NCBI GenBank assembly: GCA_934278965.1 | Contig: CAKQWL010000046.1 | Location: forward strand, 1 to 16,335 | Length of the DNA stretch: 16,335 bases | Direction of reading: 5' to 3' | DNA from: an uncultured Clostridia bacterium | GTDB lineage: Bacteria; Bacillota; Clostridia; Peptostreptococcales; Anaerovoracaceae | Part shown: piece by piece, positions 1-6,008 of the stretch | Position numbering within the stretch: the stretch's first letter is position 1 | How the letters are laid out: each line of letters opens with the position of its first letter | Notes under the pieces: generated by a model | What the model was told of the DNA's origin: nothing | The model's database searches: none | The model's input: the letters and a program-made list of their open reading frames with translations, nothing else | Program-made: the position numbers and the translations under genes

Positions 1-400
1 GGCCGGTGCGCATGAAGCGCTGGGATCGGATGTGATTTATCAAACGGCGGGAGAGGCAGGAAGCGGTATTGCGGAAACTGCCGAATCAAAGGGAATCTTT
101 CTGATCGGTACGGATTCGGCGGTATATTCTGAGGCAGGAGATGCGGTGCTGTGCGCGATTGTCCGAAAGGCCGATGTCGCCGTTTATGATATTATTCAGA
201 AATTGAAAGAAGGAACTTTCAACGGCACGGATGCGGTGTATACGCTTTCGGACGGTGCGTTTGAGATTGATGACGAAGAGGGAAATCTTCCGGAAGAGGT
301 GCGTAAGGCTATGGAGGATTATGCGGAAAAAATTGCATCCGGAGATCTTGTGGTGCCGTATGACTGGCAGACCTGGTACGATTATACTTCGAAGCTGTAG
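1..400 (+). CDS. BMP-family ABC transporter substrate-binding protein (C-terminal part)
   Basis: This is the 3' end of a gene whose start lies before the window; the reading frame is open from base 2 and stops at TAG 398-400. The visible 132 residues match the C-terminal lobe of the BMP / PnrA-like family of lipoprotein ligand-binding proteins. They include VIYQTAGEAGSGIAE, then a GTDS segment, the VRKADVAVYDIIQ helix, and an ending with NLPEEVRKAMEDYAEKI and a short basic-free tail. Known members feed nucleosides (purine nucleosides in PnrA) to an ABC importer at the outer face of the membrane. The ligand and the permease and ATPase partners are not visible here. The methyltransferase gene follows after 32 bases on the same strand, so co-transcription is possible. 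Family assignment is fairly sure; the substrate is inference. Confidence 0.8.
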   Translation, partial: AGAHEALGSDVIYQTAGEAGSGIAETAESKGIFLIGTDSAVYSEAGDAVLCAIVRKADVAVYDIIQKLKEGTFNGTDAVYTLSDGAFEIDDEEGNLPEEVRKAMEDYAEKIASGDLVVPYDWQTWYDYTSKL

Positions 401-432
401 GATGGGATGTGAAGGGAAAGGAGCGGGACAAG

Positions 433-1833
433 ATGGGTGTGATCGCGGAACTTCCGAAAATTCTTACAGAGAGCCGGAAATCGTACGAGAAAATAAAGGT
501 TTCCGAAACGAACTTCTCCTGTGATGCGATATTAGGAGGCTGCCCGGAGCAGCAAAGCAGCGTATTGGGGGAGGAAGAGAGAAGCTTTTATCCGGAAAAT
601 CTTCTTGCGGTCGGAGACAATTCTGCATTTATGGAGTATTTGATCCGGGAGCGGGATTTTGCGGGAAAAATTCAAATGATCTATATTGATCCGCCGTTTT
701 TTTCCCGTTCCAATTACGGTACGGATTTGAAAGTTTCTTCGGAAAAGCTCGGAACACTGCCGAAAATGAAACAGTTCGCCTACCATGATGTGTGGGAAAC
801 CGGGATGGAAGAGTATCTTCGGATGCTGTGCCTGCGTCTTTTTCAGATACACGAGCTTCTTTCGGATACCGGATGCCTGTGGGTGCATCTGGATTGGCAC
901 AGTGTGCATTATGTGAAAATCCTGCTCGATGAGATTTTCGGCGAAAAGAATTTTATCAATGAAATTGTCTGGAATTATAAATCAGGGGGCAGCAGCAGTC
1001 GGCATTTTGCCCGAAAACATGATACACTCTTGTTTTATGCCAAGACCAAGGATTATTATTTTCACCCTCAAAAGGAAAAATCTTATAACCGCGGATTTAA
1101 GCCGTACCGCTTTAAGGGAGTACGGGAATACCGCGATGAGAACGGCTGGTATACCATGGTCAATATGAAGGATGTCTGGCAGATCGATATGGTTGGACGG
1201 ACTTCCTCCGAGCGGACCGGATATGCGACGCAAAAACCGGAAGCGCTGCTTCAGAGAATTCTGGAAAGCTGTACCAGGCCCGGGGATTGGACGGCAGATT
1301 TTTTCGGCGGGTCAGGGACGCTGGCGGCGGCCTCGGAAAAAATGGGGCGGCGGTGGATTTATTGCGATGTGGGAACCTTGGCGGCGGCGGCCGCGGAGAA
1401 ACGACTGGCAAGGAGCAGCAGCCCTTTTGCTGTGCTGACGCAGGAGGATTCGGAGATTTCGAAGCATACCTGTCGAATTGAGGCGAAATGGAACGTGGAA
1501 CCGGCGGGAGCGACGGATCGGGTTTTATTAACCGTGGAACTGACCGGATATCAGCTGAATCCGGACTCTGAGGTGCCGGTGAAAGAAAAGGACCTTTCAG
1601 CGCTGAAAAAAGCGATGCATGAGGATCCGCTGCGCTTCATAGAATTTTGGAGTATCGACTATTCCTATGACGGAAAGGTTCATTGCGGAGAGGATGTTTT
1701 CTTCCGAAACGGGAGGGAGCTGACTACGAAAACGGTGCGGATGGGAAGAGCCTTTCAAAGAATTCACATAAAGGCATACGATATTTTCGGAAATACAGCG
1801 GAATATGAGGCGGACATTTTTCGGACGGAGTGA
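433..1833 (+). CDS. Orphan beta-class site-specific DNA methyltransferase (N6-adenine/N4-cytosine type)
   Basis: Predicted 466-residue DNA methyltransferase that transfers methyl from S-adenosylmethionine to an exocyclic amino group of a DNA base. The catalytic motif IV is DPPF at residues 86-89 (context IYIDPPFFSRSNY). The SAM-binding motif I, DFFGGSGT, comes later at 289-296, preceded by the TQKPEALLQRI segment. The order IV then I is that of the beta class, which includes type III Mod subunits and many N6_N4_Mtase proteins. I chose ATG 433 over the in-frame GTG 409 because AAAGGAG (417-423) sits 9 bases before 433. Residues from about 345 to the end form an extra beta-rich domain, with FIEFWSIDYSYDGKV and HIKAYDIFGNTAEYEADIF, that I cannot name with confidence; similar tails occur on other methylases of this kind. 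No restriction (Res), specificity or phage-defence gene adjoins it, so it appears solitary. The target site cannot be read from sequence. Confidence 0.85.
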   Translation: MGVIAELPKILTESRKSYEKIKVSETNFSCDAILGGCPEQQSSVLGEEERSFYPENLLAVGDNSAFMEYLIRERDFAGKIQMIYIDPPFFSRSNYGTDLKVSSEKLGTLPKMKQFAYHDVWETGMEEYLRMLCLRLFQIHELLSDTGCLWVHLDWHSVHYVKILLDEIFGEKNFINEIVWNYKSGGSSSRHFARKHDTLLFYAKTKDYYFHPQKEKSYNRGFKPYRFKGVREYRDENGWYTMVNMKDVWQIDMVGRTSSERTGYATQKPEALLQRILESCTRPGDWTADFFGGSGTLAAASEKMGRRWIYCDVGTLAAAAAEKRLARSSSPFAVLTQEDSEISKHTCRIEAKWNVEPAGATDRVLLTVELTGYQLNPDSEVPVKEKDLSALKKAMHEDPLRFIEFWSIDYSYDGKVHCGEDVFFRNGRELTTKTVRMGRAFQRIHIKAYDIFGNTAEYEADIFRTE

Positions 1834-1863
1834 TAAGGAAAGCGAATCGGACGGAGGGCGTGA

Positions 1864-2781
1864 ATGAAAAGCAAGAAGGAAAAAGGAAGCAAGAAGATCC
1901 TGAAAAGAGGCGCGAAGGATTTCCTGACAGACTGGGTTTTGATTATTTTTGCGTGCATAATCGGCGGATTTTCGACGATTGCAGTGATGCTGCCGAACGG
2001 TCTGACAAGCGGGGGAATTACCGGTATCGCCCGTATTTTGATGCGGTACTGCAGTCTCAGCTTTTCCGTCATCTATTATACGGAGGCGCTCCTTGTGCTT
2101 CTTCTCTGTTTCTTTGTTCTCGGAAAACGGGAGACGAGGAATATCGTGCTTCTAACGATTCTGTACCCGGCGATCCTGTTTGTGATGGAACACATTCCGA
2201 ACCTGGTCTTGCTGGAGGAAAGTGACATGACGCTGGCGGCAGTGTACTGCGGTGTTTTTAACGGTCTGTGCGCGGGAATGGTTTTGTCGCGCGGATATTC
2301 GTTCGGCGGGACGGATACCATTGCTAAGATGATCAAAAAGAAATTTCTCCCGCATGTGGATTTGAGTAAAATTTTGATGGTGCTGGACACGCTGATCATT
2401 ATCGGATCCGGTTTGCTTTATGGCAGAAATATCGCACTTTACGCCCTGATTACGACCGTGATTTCAACGAAGGTGATGGAGTTTGTGATGTTCGGTTTTG
2501 AAACGAAGATCGTAAAGGTGGAGATTTTGTCGCAGAAGTACGGTGAGATCGCCGAGTACATCATGACACAGCTGGAGCGCGGGGCAACGCTTGACAATGT
2601 CATCGGTGCGTATACCGGAACGGAACGGAAGCGTCTTGTTGTCTTTTGCTCACCGCGGGAGAGCATGCTGATCAAGCAATTTGTTGCGCGGACAGACCCG
2701 CAGGCAATGGTAACGACGATCCATGTCGATAATATCTGGGGTGTGGGGACCGGATTTAAGGCCATCGATAAAGAAGAATAG
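1864..2781 (+). CDS. YitT family integral membrane protein with C-terminal DUF2179 domain
   Basis: A 305-residue membrane protein. A basic N-terminus (MKSKKEKGSKK) precedes about five to six hydrophobic segments: WVLIIFACIIGGFSTIAVM, the region around IYYTEALLVLLLCFFVLG, NIVLLTILYPAILFVM, LAAVYCGVFNGLCAGMVL, and ILMVLDTLIIIGSGLLY. Family hallmarks are the PNGLTSGGITGIA loop near the start and SRGYSFGGTDTIAKMI in the middle. A soluble C-terminal DUF2179 domain (about residues 215-300) includes IMTQLERGATLDNVIGAYTG and ends HVDNIWGVGTGF. The molecular function of the YitT/DUF2179 family is not established, so transport is a guess. The start ATG has GGAGGG (1853-1858) 5 bases upstream. The gene begins 30 bases after the methyltransferase, so both are probably on one transcript. 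No clear intrinsic terminator follows it. Confidence 0.88.
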   Translation: MKSKKEKGSKKILKRGAKDFLTDWVLIIFACIIGGFSTIAVMLPNGLTSGGITGIARILMRYCSLSFSVIYYTEALLVLLLCFFVLGKRETRNIVLLTILYPAILFVMEHIPNLVLLEESDMTLAAVYCGVFNGLCAGMVLSRGYSFGGTDTIAKMIKKKFLPHVDLSKILMVLDTLIIIGSGLLYGRNIALYALITTVISTKVMEFVMFGFETKIVKVEILSQKYGEIAEYIMTQLERGATLDNVIGAYTGTERKRLVVFCSPRESMLIKQFVARTDPQAMVTTIHVDNIWGVGTGFKAIDKEE

Positions 2782-2819
2782 CGGGTTTCAAAAAAAATTA
2801 CAGAATTTGCGAATATGCT

Positions 2820-2848
2820 TTGATATTTTCTTTGAGATGATGTATAAT
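2820..2848 (+). promoter_or_regulatory. sigma-A promoter of the tRNA-Arg gene
   Basis: TTGATA (2820-2825) and a perfect TATAAT (2843-2848) are separated by 17 bases. The predicted start, near 2855, lies about 24 bases before the mature 5' end of the tRNA. Confidence 0.8.
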
Positions 2849-2878
2849 AGTGCGGGGAAGGCGGAATTGAGTTTTTGT

Positions 2879-2953
2879 GGGGCATTAGCTTAATGGATAG
2901 AGTTACGGCTTCCGACGCCGCCGGTCCGGGTTCAATTCCCGGATGCCCTACCA
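2879..2953 (+). tRNA. tRNA-Arg (anticodon CCG)
   Basis: A complete cloverleaf with encoded CCA. The acceptor stem GGGGCAT (2879-2885) pairs with ATGCCCT (2943-2949), followed by A73 and CCA. The first pair is G-U. The D arm is GCTT/GAGT with an AATGGATA loop. The anticodon stem CGGC/GCCG closes loop TTCCGAC, giving anticodon CCG at 2912-2914, which reads CGG (arginine). The T arm is CCGGG-TTCAATT-CCCGG. The base of the anticodon stem (27-43) is an A-C mismatch. It is a single-gene unit between its own promoter and terminator. Confidence 0.92.
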
Positions 2954-2961
2954 AATAAAGA

Positions 2962-2995
2962 GGCTTTGAAATCGTTCGGGTTTCAGAGCCTTTTT
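2962..2995 (+). terminator. Intrinsic terminator of tRNA-Arg
   Basis: A 10-bp stem GGCTTTGAAA / TTTCAGAGCC (one G-U pair) with a 9-base loop is followed directly by TTTTT. It begins 9 bases after the tRNA CCA end. Confidence 0.88.
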
Positions 2996-3077
2996 CCTTT
3001 GCTTCGCTTGTATTTGCGTTTGCGCTTCGGCGGAGAAGAGGAGAATCTCGGCGCTTTTTTCGACATGCCGTACTTCC

Positions 3078-3105
3078 TTGACAAAAAAACAAAATGTGCT
3101 ACAAT
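3078..3105 (+). promoter_or_regulatory. sigma-A promoter of the heavy-metal-associated protein gene
   Basis: A perfect TTGACA (3078-3083), a 16-base spacer and TACAAT (3100-3105). A TG at 3097-3098 makes an extended -10 (TGCTACAAT). The predicted start is about 3112, on the left edge of the palindrome at 3111-3132. Confidence 0.8.
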
Positions 3106-3110
3106 GAATG

Positions 3111-3132
3111 CGAGTTAGCAAGTGCTAATTCG
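3111..3132 (+). promoter_or_regulatory. Palindromic operator at the transcription start of the heavy-metal-associated protein gene
   Basis: An imperfect 22-bp inverted repeat whose core TTAGCA-AG-TGCTAA (3115-3128) is perfect and which extends to CGA and TCG at its ends with one mismatched pair. It lies immediately after the -10 element, the usual place for a repressor operator. The TTAG-N6-CTAA layout resembles DtxR/MntR-family boxes. The right half AGTGCTAA also resembles half of a CIRCE (HrcA) element, but CIRCE spacing (N9) is absent. Which regulator binds is unknown. The two-fold symmetry is plainly seen; its role is inferred. Confidence 0.55.
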
Positions 3133-3173
3133 AAACTCCGACAATAGGGTATTTTAGAAAGGGTGGATGGAAA

Positions 3174-3434
3174 ATGGTAAAAACGATAGTTTCAGTCGAT
3201 GGGATGATGTGCGGTCACTGCGAAGCGCATGTGAATGACGCGGTCCGGAAAGCCTTTTCGGTAAAAAAGGTAACCTCTTCGCACAAAAGAAAAGAAACCG
3301 TCCTTCTGACTGAGGAAAAGCCGGATGAAACGAAGCTGGCGCAGGCGATTCAGGCGTCGGGATACGATGTGCTCGGAATCCGGACAGAGCCGTATGAGGC
3401 ACCCAAGGGGCTGCTTGGCCGTTTCAAGAAATAA
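3174..3434 (+). CDS. Small heavy-metal-associated (HMA) domain protein, CopZ-like
   Basis: An 86-residue cytoplasmic protein with one HMA domain. The metal-binding motif M-x-C-x-x-C is present as GMMCGHC (Cys13 and Cys16) after the first strand VKTIVSVDG. The end of the domain is the usual QAIQASGYDV. The tail PKGLLGRFKK is basic and outside the domain. Such proteins bind Cu(I) or another soft metal and pass it to P-type ATPases or regulators. The fold seems complete (about 70 residues), but no CopA ATPase or CsoR/CopY gene is nearby, so the metal is not certain. AAAGGG (3158-3163) precedes ATG by 10 bases. It is a single-gene unit with a strong promoter and a palindromic operator, suggesting metal- or stress-controlled expression. 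A GC hairpin follows (3441-3453) but lacks a T-run. Confidence 0.85.
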   Translation: MVKTIVSVDGMMCGHCEAHVNDAVRKAFSVKKVTSSHKRKETVLLTEEKPDETKLAQAIQASGYDVLGIRTEPYEAPKGLLGRFKK

Positions 3435-3493
3435 AAGAAACGCCGGCTCGGCGGCAGGGTGATTACCATATATTGCATCTTTGTTACATTCCT

Positions 3494-3530
3494 TTGACCG
3501 GTTTTCTTTTGTCGAAATTTGTAGTAAAAT
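3494..3530 (+). promoter_or_regulatory. Putative promoter region of the amidase gene with a Spo0A-box-like site
   Basis: A -10-like TAAAAT (3525-3530) lies 43 bases before the chosen start codon. The 0A-box consensus TGTCGAA occurs at 3510-3516 within TTTTGTCGAAATTT, only 8 bases upstream of it. The closest -35-like hexamer, TTGACC (3494-3499), is 25 bases from that -10, so the promoter may need an activator or use another -35. The 7-mer is expected about twice by chance in a window of this size on two strands, so its placement rather than its presence is the evidence. Confidence 0.4.
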
Positions 3531-3573
3531 AGGGAACAGACACTGGGCAGAAGAAAGGGGCGCAAGACAGAGA

Positions 3574-5022
3574 ATGAAAAAGATGCAGTATGGGATGAAC
3601 AGGGAAACGGAAGAAAAAATAGAATTCAGGGAAAAAAGGAGCGGCAGAAGACCTGTCGCCGGGAGGATCCTCCCGGCTGTTCTTGCGCTTCTTTTTTTGC
3701 TTTCGGCCGGAAGCAGTGCTTTCGCGGCGGGCAGTATCAGTGAAAAAAATATTCGGGACGGGCTGGCGTTCTGTCAGGCTTATCCGGTGACGCTTTCATT
3801 GGATGGACAGGCCATCGCTTTCGGCGAAAAGGATGTGCCTCCGGTGATCATCACACCGGACGGCGCTTCGGCCGGGCATACGCTGATTCCGGCAAGAGCG
3901 CTGTTTGAGGCAATGGGGGCACAGGTTGCCTGGGTAAATGAAACGCAGTCTATCGTAATCACGCATCAGGATTTCAAGGTGACTTTTATCATCGGGGAAA
4001 CGAGTGCAGATGTCAATGGTGAAAAGCGGCAGCTCGATGTACCGGCCTTGATCATCGATCATGACGGCGATTATTATGGCAGCACGATGATTCCGGTTCG
4101 TTTCGCGGCAGAAGCACTGGGATGCGATGTGAAATGGGTGGATGCGTCAAGAACGGTCGCCGTAACTTCTCCGAGCCGTGAGCCAAACCGGGGAGATACA
4201 GGAGACCGGCCGCAAAACGGTGAGGCAGAAAATGAAAATGGCGGAGATCCGGGCAAGACGGAAAATCCGGATGAGAACCGGAATCCTACTGCGACCGGCA
4301 GCGGAATCCTTACCGGAACGGTGCAGAACGGGACCTTGACAGGAAACGGGACCGTTATTACCGAGGGATACGAATTCCCGGTTTATGACCGAAGTCTGCT
4401 GCCGGCGCCAACGGAAAGCGCCAAACGCAAACTTGTGATGCTGGATCCGGGACATGGCGGAAAGGATAATGGATCGACGGGGCACCGCGGACAAAGCGAT
4501 GCGCTGGAGGAAAAAGATCTGAACCTTGCAATCGGACTTCGTGTCCGGGAATACCTCGACATCGCCGGAATGAATACGGCGATGGTCCGGGAGAGCGATA
4601 CTTATATTGAAAAGACGGCCCGCGCTTATAAGGCCAACGCTGTCGGCGCAGATCTTTATGTGTCTTTTCATAATAATTCCTCCGAGTATGCTTCGCCGCA
4701 GGGGACGGAAACGCATTATAATTCCAAACTGGTGAACGGCCTCTCGGAAGAAGTTCTTTACGGAATTACAAGCGAAAGTACGGCAAACTATATTCAGGCT
4801 GAGATGATCAAAGCGATCTGGACAAAGGACCGAGGCACCAAAAGCAGTCCGGAATTGGCTGTTCTGAATAAAACGGAAATGCCTGCCGTTTTGATAGAAG
4901 GGGCATTTCTTTCGAATGAGGAAGATTTTCGCATGATGAAAACAGAGGAGTTTATCGACCGCTATGCCTTTGCCTGCGCGAAGGGAATCATTCTCGCGCT
5001 TTCTGCCGCTTTTCCAGACTGA
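3574..5022 (+). CDS. Exported N-acetylmuramoyl-L-alanine amidase with copper-amine-oxidase-N-like (stalk) domain
   Basis: A 482-residue cell-wall hydrolase that cleaves the bond between N-acetylmuramic acid and L-alanine in peptidoglycan. A basic N-terminus, a hydrophobic stretch (residues 32-46) and SSAFA-AG near residue 51 form a signal peptide. Residues about 72-200 are a copper-amine-oxidase N-terminal-like region, with repeated IPARALFEAMGAQVAW and IPVRFAAEALGCDVKWV units. A Glu/Asn/Pro/Gly-rich linker (about 200-245) follows. The catalytic Amidase_3 domain (about 286-482) has zinc ligands H294 (DPGHGG), E312 or E313 (LEEKDLNLAI) and H366 (SFHNNS), and catalytic E442 (LIEGAFLSN). All key residues are present. 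Start ATG 3574 is chosen because the frame upstream (TTG 3481) crosses the promoter; GAAAGGGG lies 13 bases upstream, slightly far, and ATG 3583 or 3595 are alternatives. Single-gene unit; possible Spo0A input. Confidence 0.88.
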   Translation: MKKMQYGMNRETEEKIEFREKRSGRRPVAGRILPAVLALLFLLSAGSSAFAAGSISEKNIRDGLAFCQAYPVTLSLDGQAIAFGEKDVPPVIITPDGASAGHTLIPARALFEAMGAQVAWVNETQSIVITHQDFKVTFIIGETSADVNGEKRQLDVPALIIDHDGDYYGSTMIPVRFAAEALGCDVKWVDASRTVAVTSPSREPNRGDTGDRPQNGEAENENGGDPGKTENPDENRNPTATGSGILTGTVQNGTLTGNGTVITEGYEFPVYDRSLLPAPTESAKRKLVMLDPGHGGKDNGSTGHRGQSDALEEKDLNLAIGLRVREYLDIAGMNTAMVRESDTYIEKTARAYKANAVGADLYVSFHNNSSEYASPQGTETHYNSKLVNGLSEEVLYGITSESTANYIQAEMIKAIWTKDRGTKSSPELAVLNKTEMPAVLIEGAFLSNEEDFRMMKTEEFIDRYAFACAKGIILALSAAFPD

Positions 5023-5052
5023 GATGCGGCAGAAAAAAGAACAAATAATCCG

Positions 5053-5090
5053 GAACAAATGTTTACTTTTTGGCAAAAATATGATAATAT
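5053..5090 (+). promoter_or_regulatory. lexA promoter with candidate LexA (SOS) box
   Basis: GAAC-AAAT-GTTT (5053-5064) matches the Gram-positive LexA box GAAC-N4-GTTC at all but the last base. It overlaps a -35-like TTTACT (5062-5067), which is 17 bases from TAATAT (5085-5090). The arrangement predicts autorepression of lexA, as known in Bacillus. Confidence 0.6.
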
Positions 5091-5138
5091 GTTCGGGAAG
5101 AGATGTTCTCATCACTGCATATCGGAAAGGACAAACGT

Positions 5139-5804
5139 ATGGAGAATTTAAAAGAAAGAGAACGGCAGATGCTGGCTTATATGAAGGAAGAGATCCGGAA
5201 GAAGGGGTATCCGCCGACCGTTCGGGAGATCTGTACGGCGCTGAATATCAAGTCGACCTCTACCGCGCATAAGGATATTGAAAATCTTGTAAAGCAGGGG
5301 TATATCAAGAAGGATCCATCCAAGCCGAGAGCGCTGATGATTACGGATTCGGAGGATAGGACGGACGAGTCCCGTGAGGAATTCTTTTCCCACGGGTACG
5401 GTACAGTGGAAAGAACCGATATTGTGGATGTTCCGGTAGTTGGCAGGATCGCGGCGGGGACGCCGATTCTTGCAGAACAAAACATTGAAGAAACTTTTCC
5501 GGTGCCGGCTCGTTTTATGGGCCGCGGCAATAATTTTATGCTGACCGTTAAGGGAGAGAGCATGATCGAGGCCGGAATTTTTGATGGGGATTACATTCTC
5601 GTTCAGCAGCAGGATACGGCGAACAACGGAGAGATTGTCGTTGCGATGGTGGACGGGTTTGAGTCGGAGGCGACGGTGAAAACATTTTATCGGGAGGACG
5701 GACATGTGCGCCTTCAGCCGGAAAACAGTACAATGTCCCCGATCATCGTCAAGGATGTGCGAATTCTCGGCAAAGTAAAGGGTGTTTTTCGTTATTTTTC
5801 ATAA
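5139..5804 (+). CDS. lexA: LexA repressor (SOS response regulator, self-cleaving)
   Basis: A 221-residue transcriptional repressor of the DNA-damage (SOS) regulon. The N-terminal winged helix-turn-helix (residues 1-68) contains GYPPTVREICTALNIKSTST with the recognition helix after it. The C-terminal S24 peptidase-like domain (about 95-221) has the self-cleavage dipeptide A106-G107 (GRIAAGTP), catalytic S141 (VKGESM) and K181 (ATVKTF). All residues needed for RecA-stimulated autocleavage are present and the length is normal for the family. ATG 5139 is chosen over in-frame ATG 5103 because GGAAAGGA (5124-5131) is 7 bases upstream and the protein then begins at the family's usual point (MENLKERERQML). 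It is monocistronic between the amidase and the infC promoter, with a LexA-box-like site in its own promoter. Confidence 0.96.
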   Translation: MENLKERERQMLAYMKEEIRKKGYPPTVREICTALNIKSTSTAHKDIENLVKQGYIKKDPSKPRALMITDSEDRTDESREEFFSHGYGTVERTDIVDVPVVGRIAAGTPILAEQNIEETFPVPARFMGRGNNFMLTVKGESMIEAGIFDGDYILVQQQDTANNGEIVVAMVDGFESEATVKTFYREDGHVRLQPENSTMSPIIVKDVRILGKVKGVFRYFS

Positions 5805-5810
5805 TAATGA

Positions 5811-5839
5811 TTGACATGGAATATGCTGTATGGCATAAT
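5811..5839 (+). promoter_or_regulatory. sigma-A promoter of the infC-rpmI-rplT operon
   Basis: A perfect TTGACA (5811-5816), a 17-base spacer and CATAAT (5834-5839). It starts 6 bases after the lexA stop codon. The predicted start near 5846 gives a leader of about 160 bases before infC. Confidence 0.88.
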
Positions 5840-5845
5840 ACTAAG

Positions 5846-5968
5846 GTAGCGAAGAAGAAGTTATCCGCTTCTCACCTTTGCGGCGCGGGCTGCATGGGTT
5901 TCATATCGAGGCATGAGGAATGCTTTTTTGGATTGTTTCAAGCGGATACCTTACGGGATCCGCTTTTT
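5846..5968 (+). promoter_or_regulatory. infC operon leader, L20-type autoregulatory RNA
   Basis: The RNA between the infC promoter and infC is long, structured and ends in an intrinsic terminator before the coding region. In Firmicutes the infC-rpmI-rplT leader binds ribosomal protein L20 (rplT product), which promotes premature termination. The segment AGAAG...CCGCTTCTCACC (about 5853-5877) can form a hairpin and looks like the conserved part of that leader. A GC-rich stretch follows, then two T-tract hairpins. Operon position and layout support the call strongly; I have not aligned it to the Rfam L20_leader model, so the exact fold and boundaries are approximate. Confidence 0.75.
5940..5968 (+). 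terminator. Attenuator terminator inside the infC leader
   Basis: A perfect 8-bp stem AAGCGGAT (5940-5947) / ATCCGCTT (5958-5965) with a 10-base loop and a T-run through 5968, 38 bases upstream of infC. Its location before the first gene marks it as a conditional (attenuation) terminator. A weaker T-tract hairpin precedes it: AGGCAT/ATGCTT, 5909-5925, with T to 5929. Confidence 0.8.
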
Positions 5969-5990
5969 ATGTACTGAAATTATCGAATGC

Positions 5991-6008
5991 AGGAGGTGCA
6001 GGGTCATT
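5991..6008 (+). promoter_or_regulatory. infC Shine-Dalgarno and non-canonical ATT start codon
   Basis: AGGAGGTG (5991-5998) is followed after 7 bases by ATT (6006-6008), which aligns exactly with the expected N-terminus of IF3 (SKENLINEEIRDKELRVI). No ATG, GTG or TTG is available at this place. ATT starts for infC are known in other bacteria and allow IF3 to repress its own translation. Confidence 0.88.

Noticed and set aside
433..1833. Methyltransferase as part of a BREX, DISARM or type III restriction system
   Set aside because: No helicase, nuclease, phosphatase or ATPase partner is present downstream, and the upstream neighbour is a BMP-family binding protein.
3441..3453. CGCCG/CGGCG hairpin after the HMA gene as terminator
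   Set aside because: The stem is 5 bp with a 3-base loop and no T-run follows.
5001..5034. 9-bp inverted repeat TTCTGCCGC/GCGGCAGAA around the amidase stop as terminator
   Set aside because: It has a 16-base loop and is followed by A-rich, not T-rich, sequence on the + strand; it may be chance or only a weak RNA structure.
5913..6005. In-frame ATG extension of infC
   Set aside because: It would place the leader terminator inside the coding sequence, adds residues unlike IF3, and lacks a Shine-Dalgarno; the ATT at 6006 fits family start and RBS spacing.
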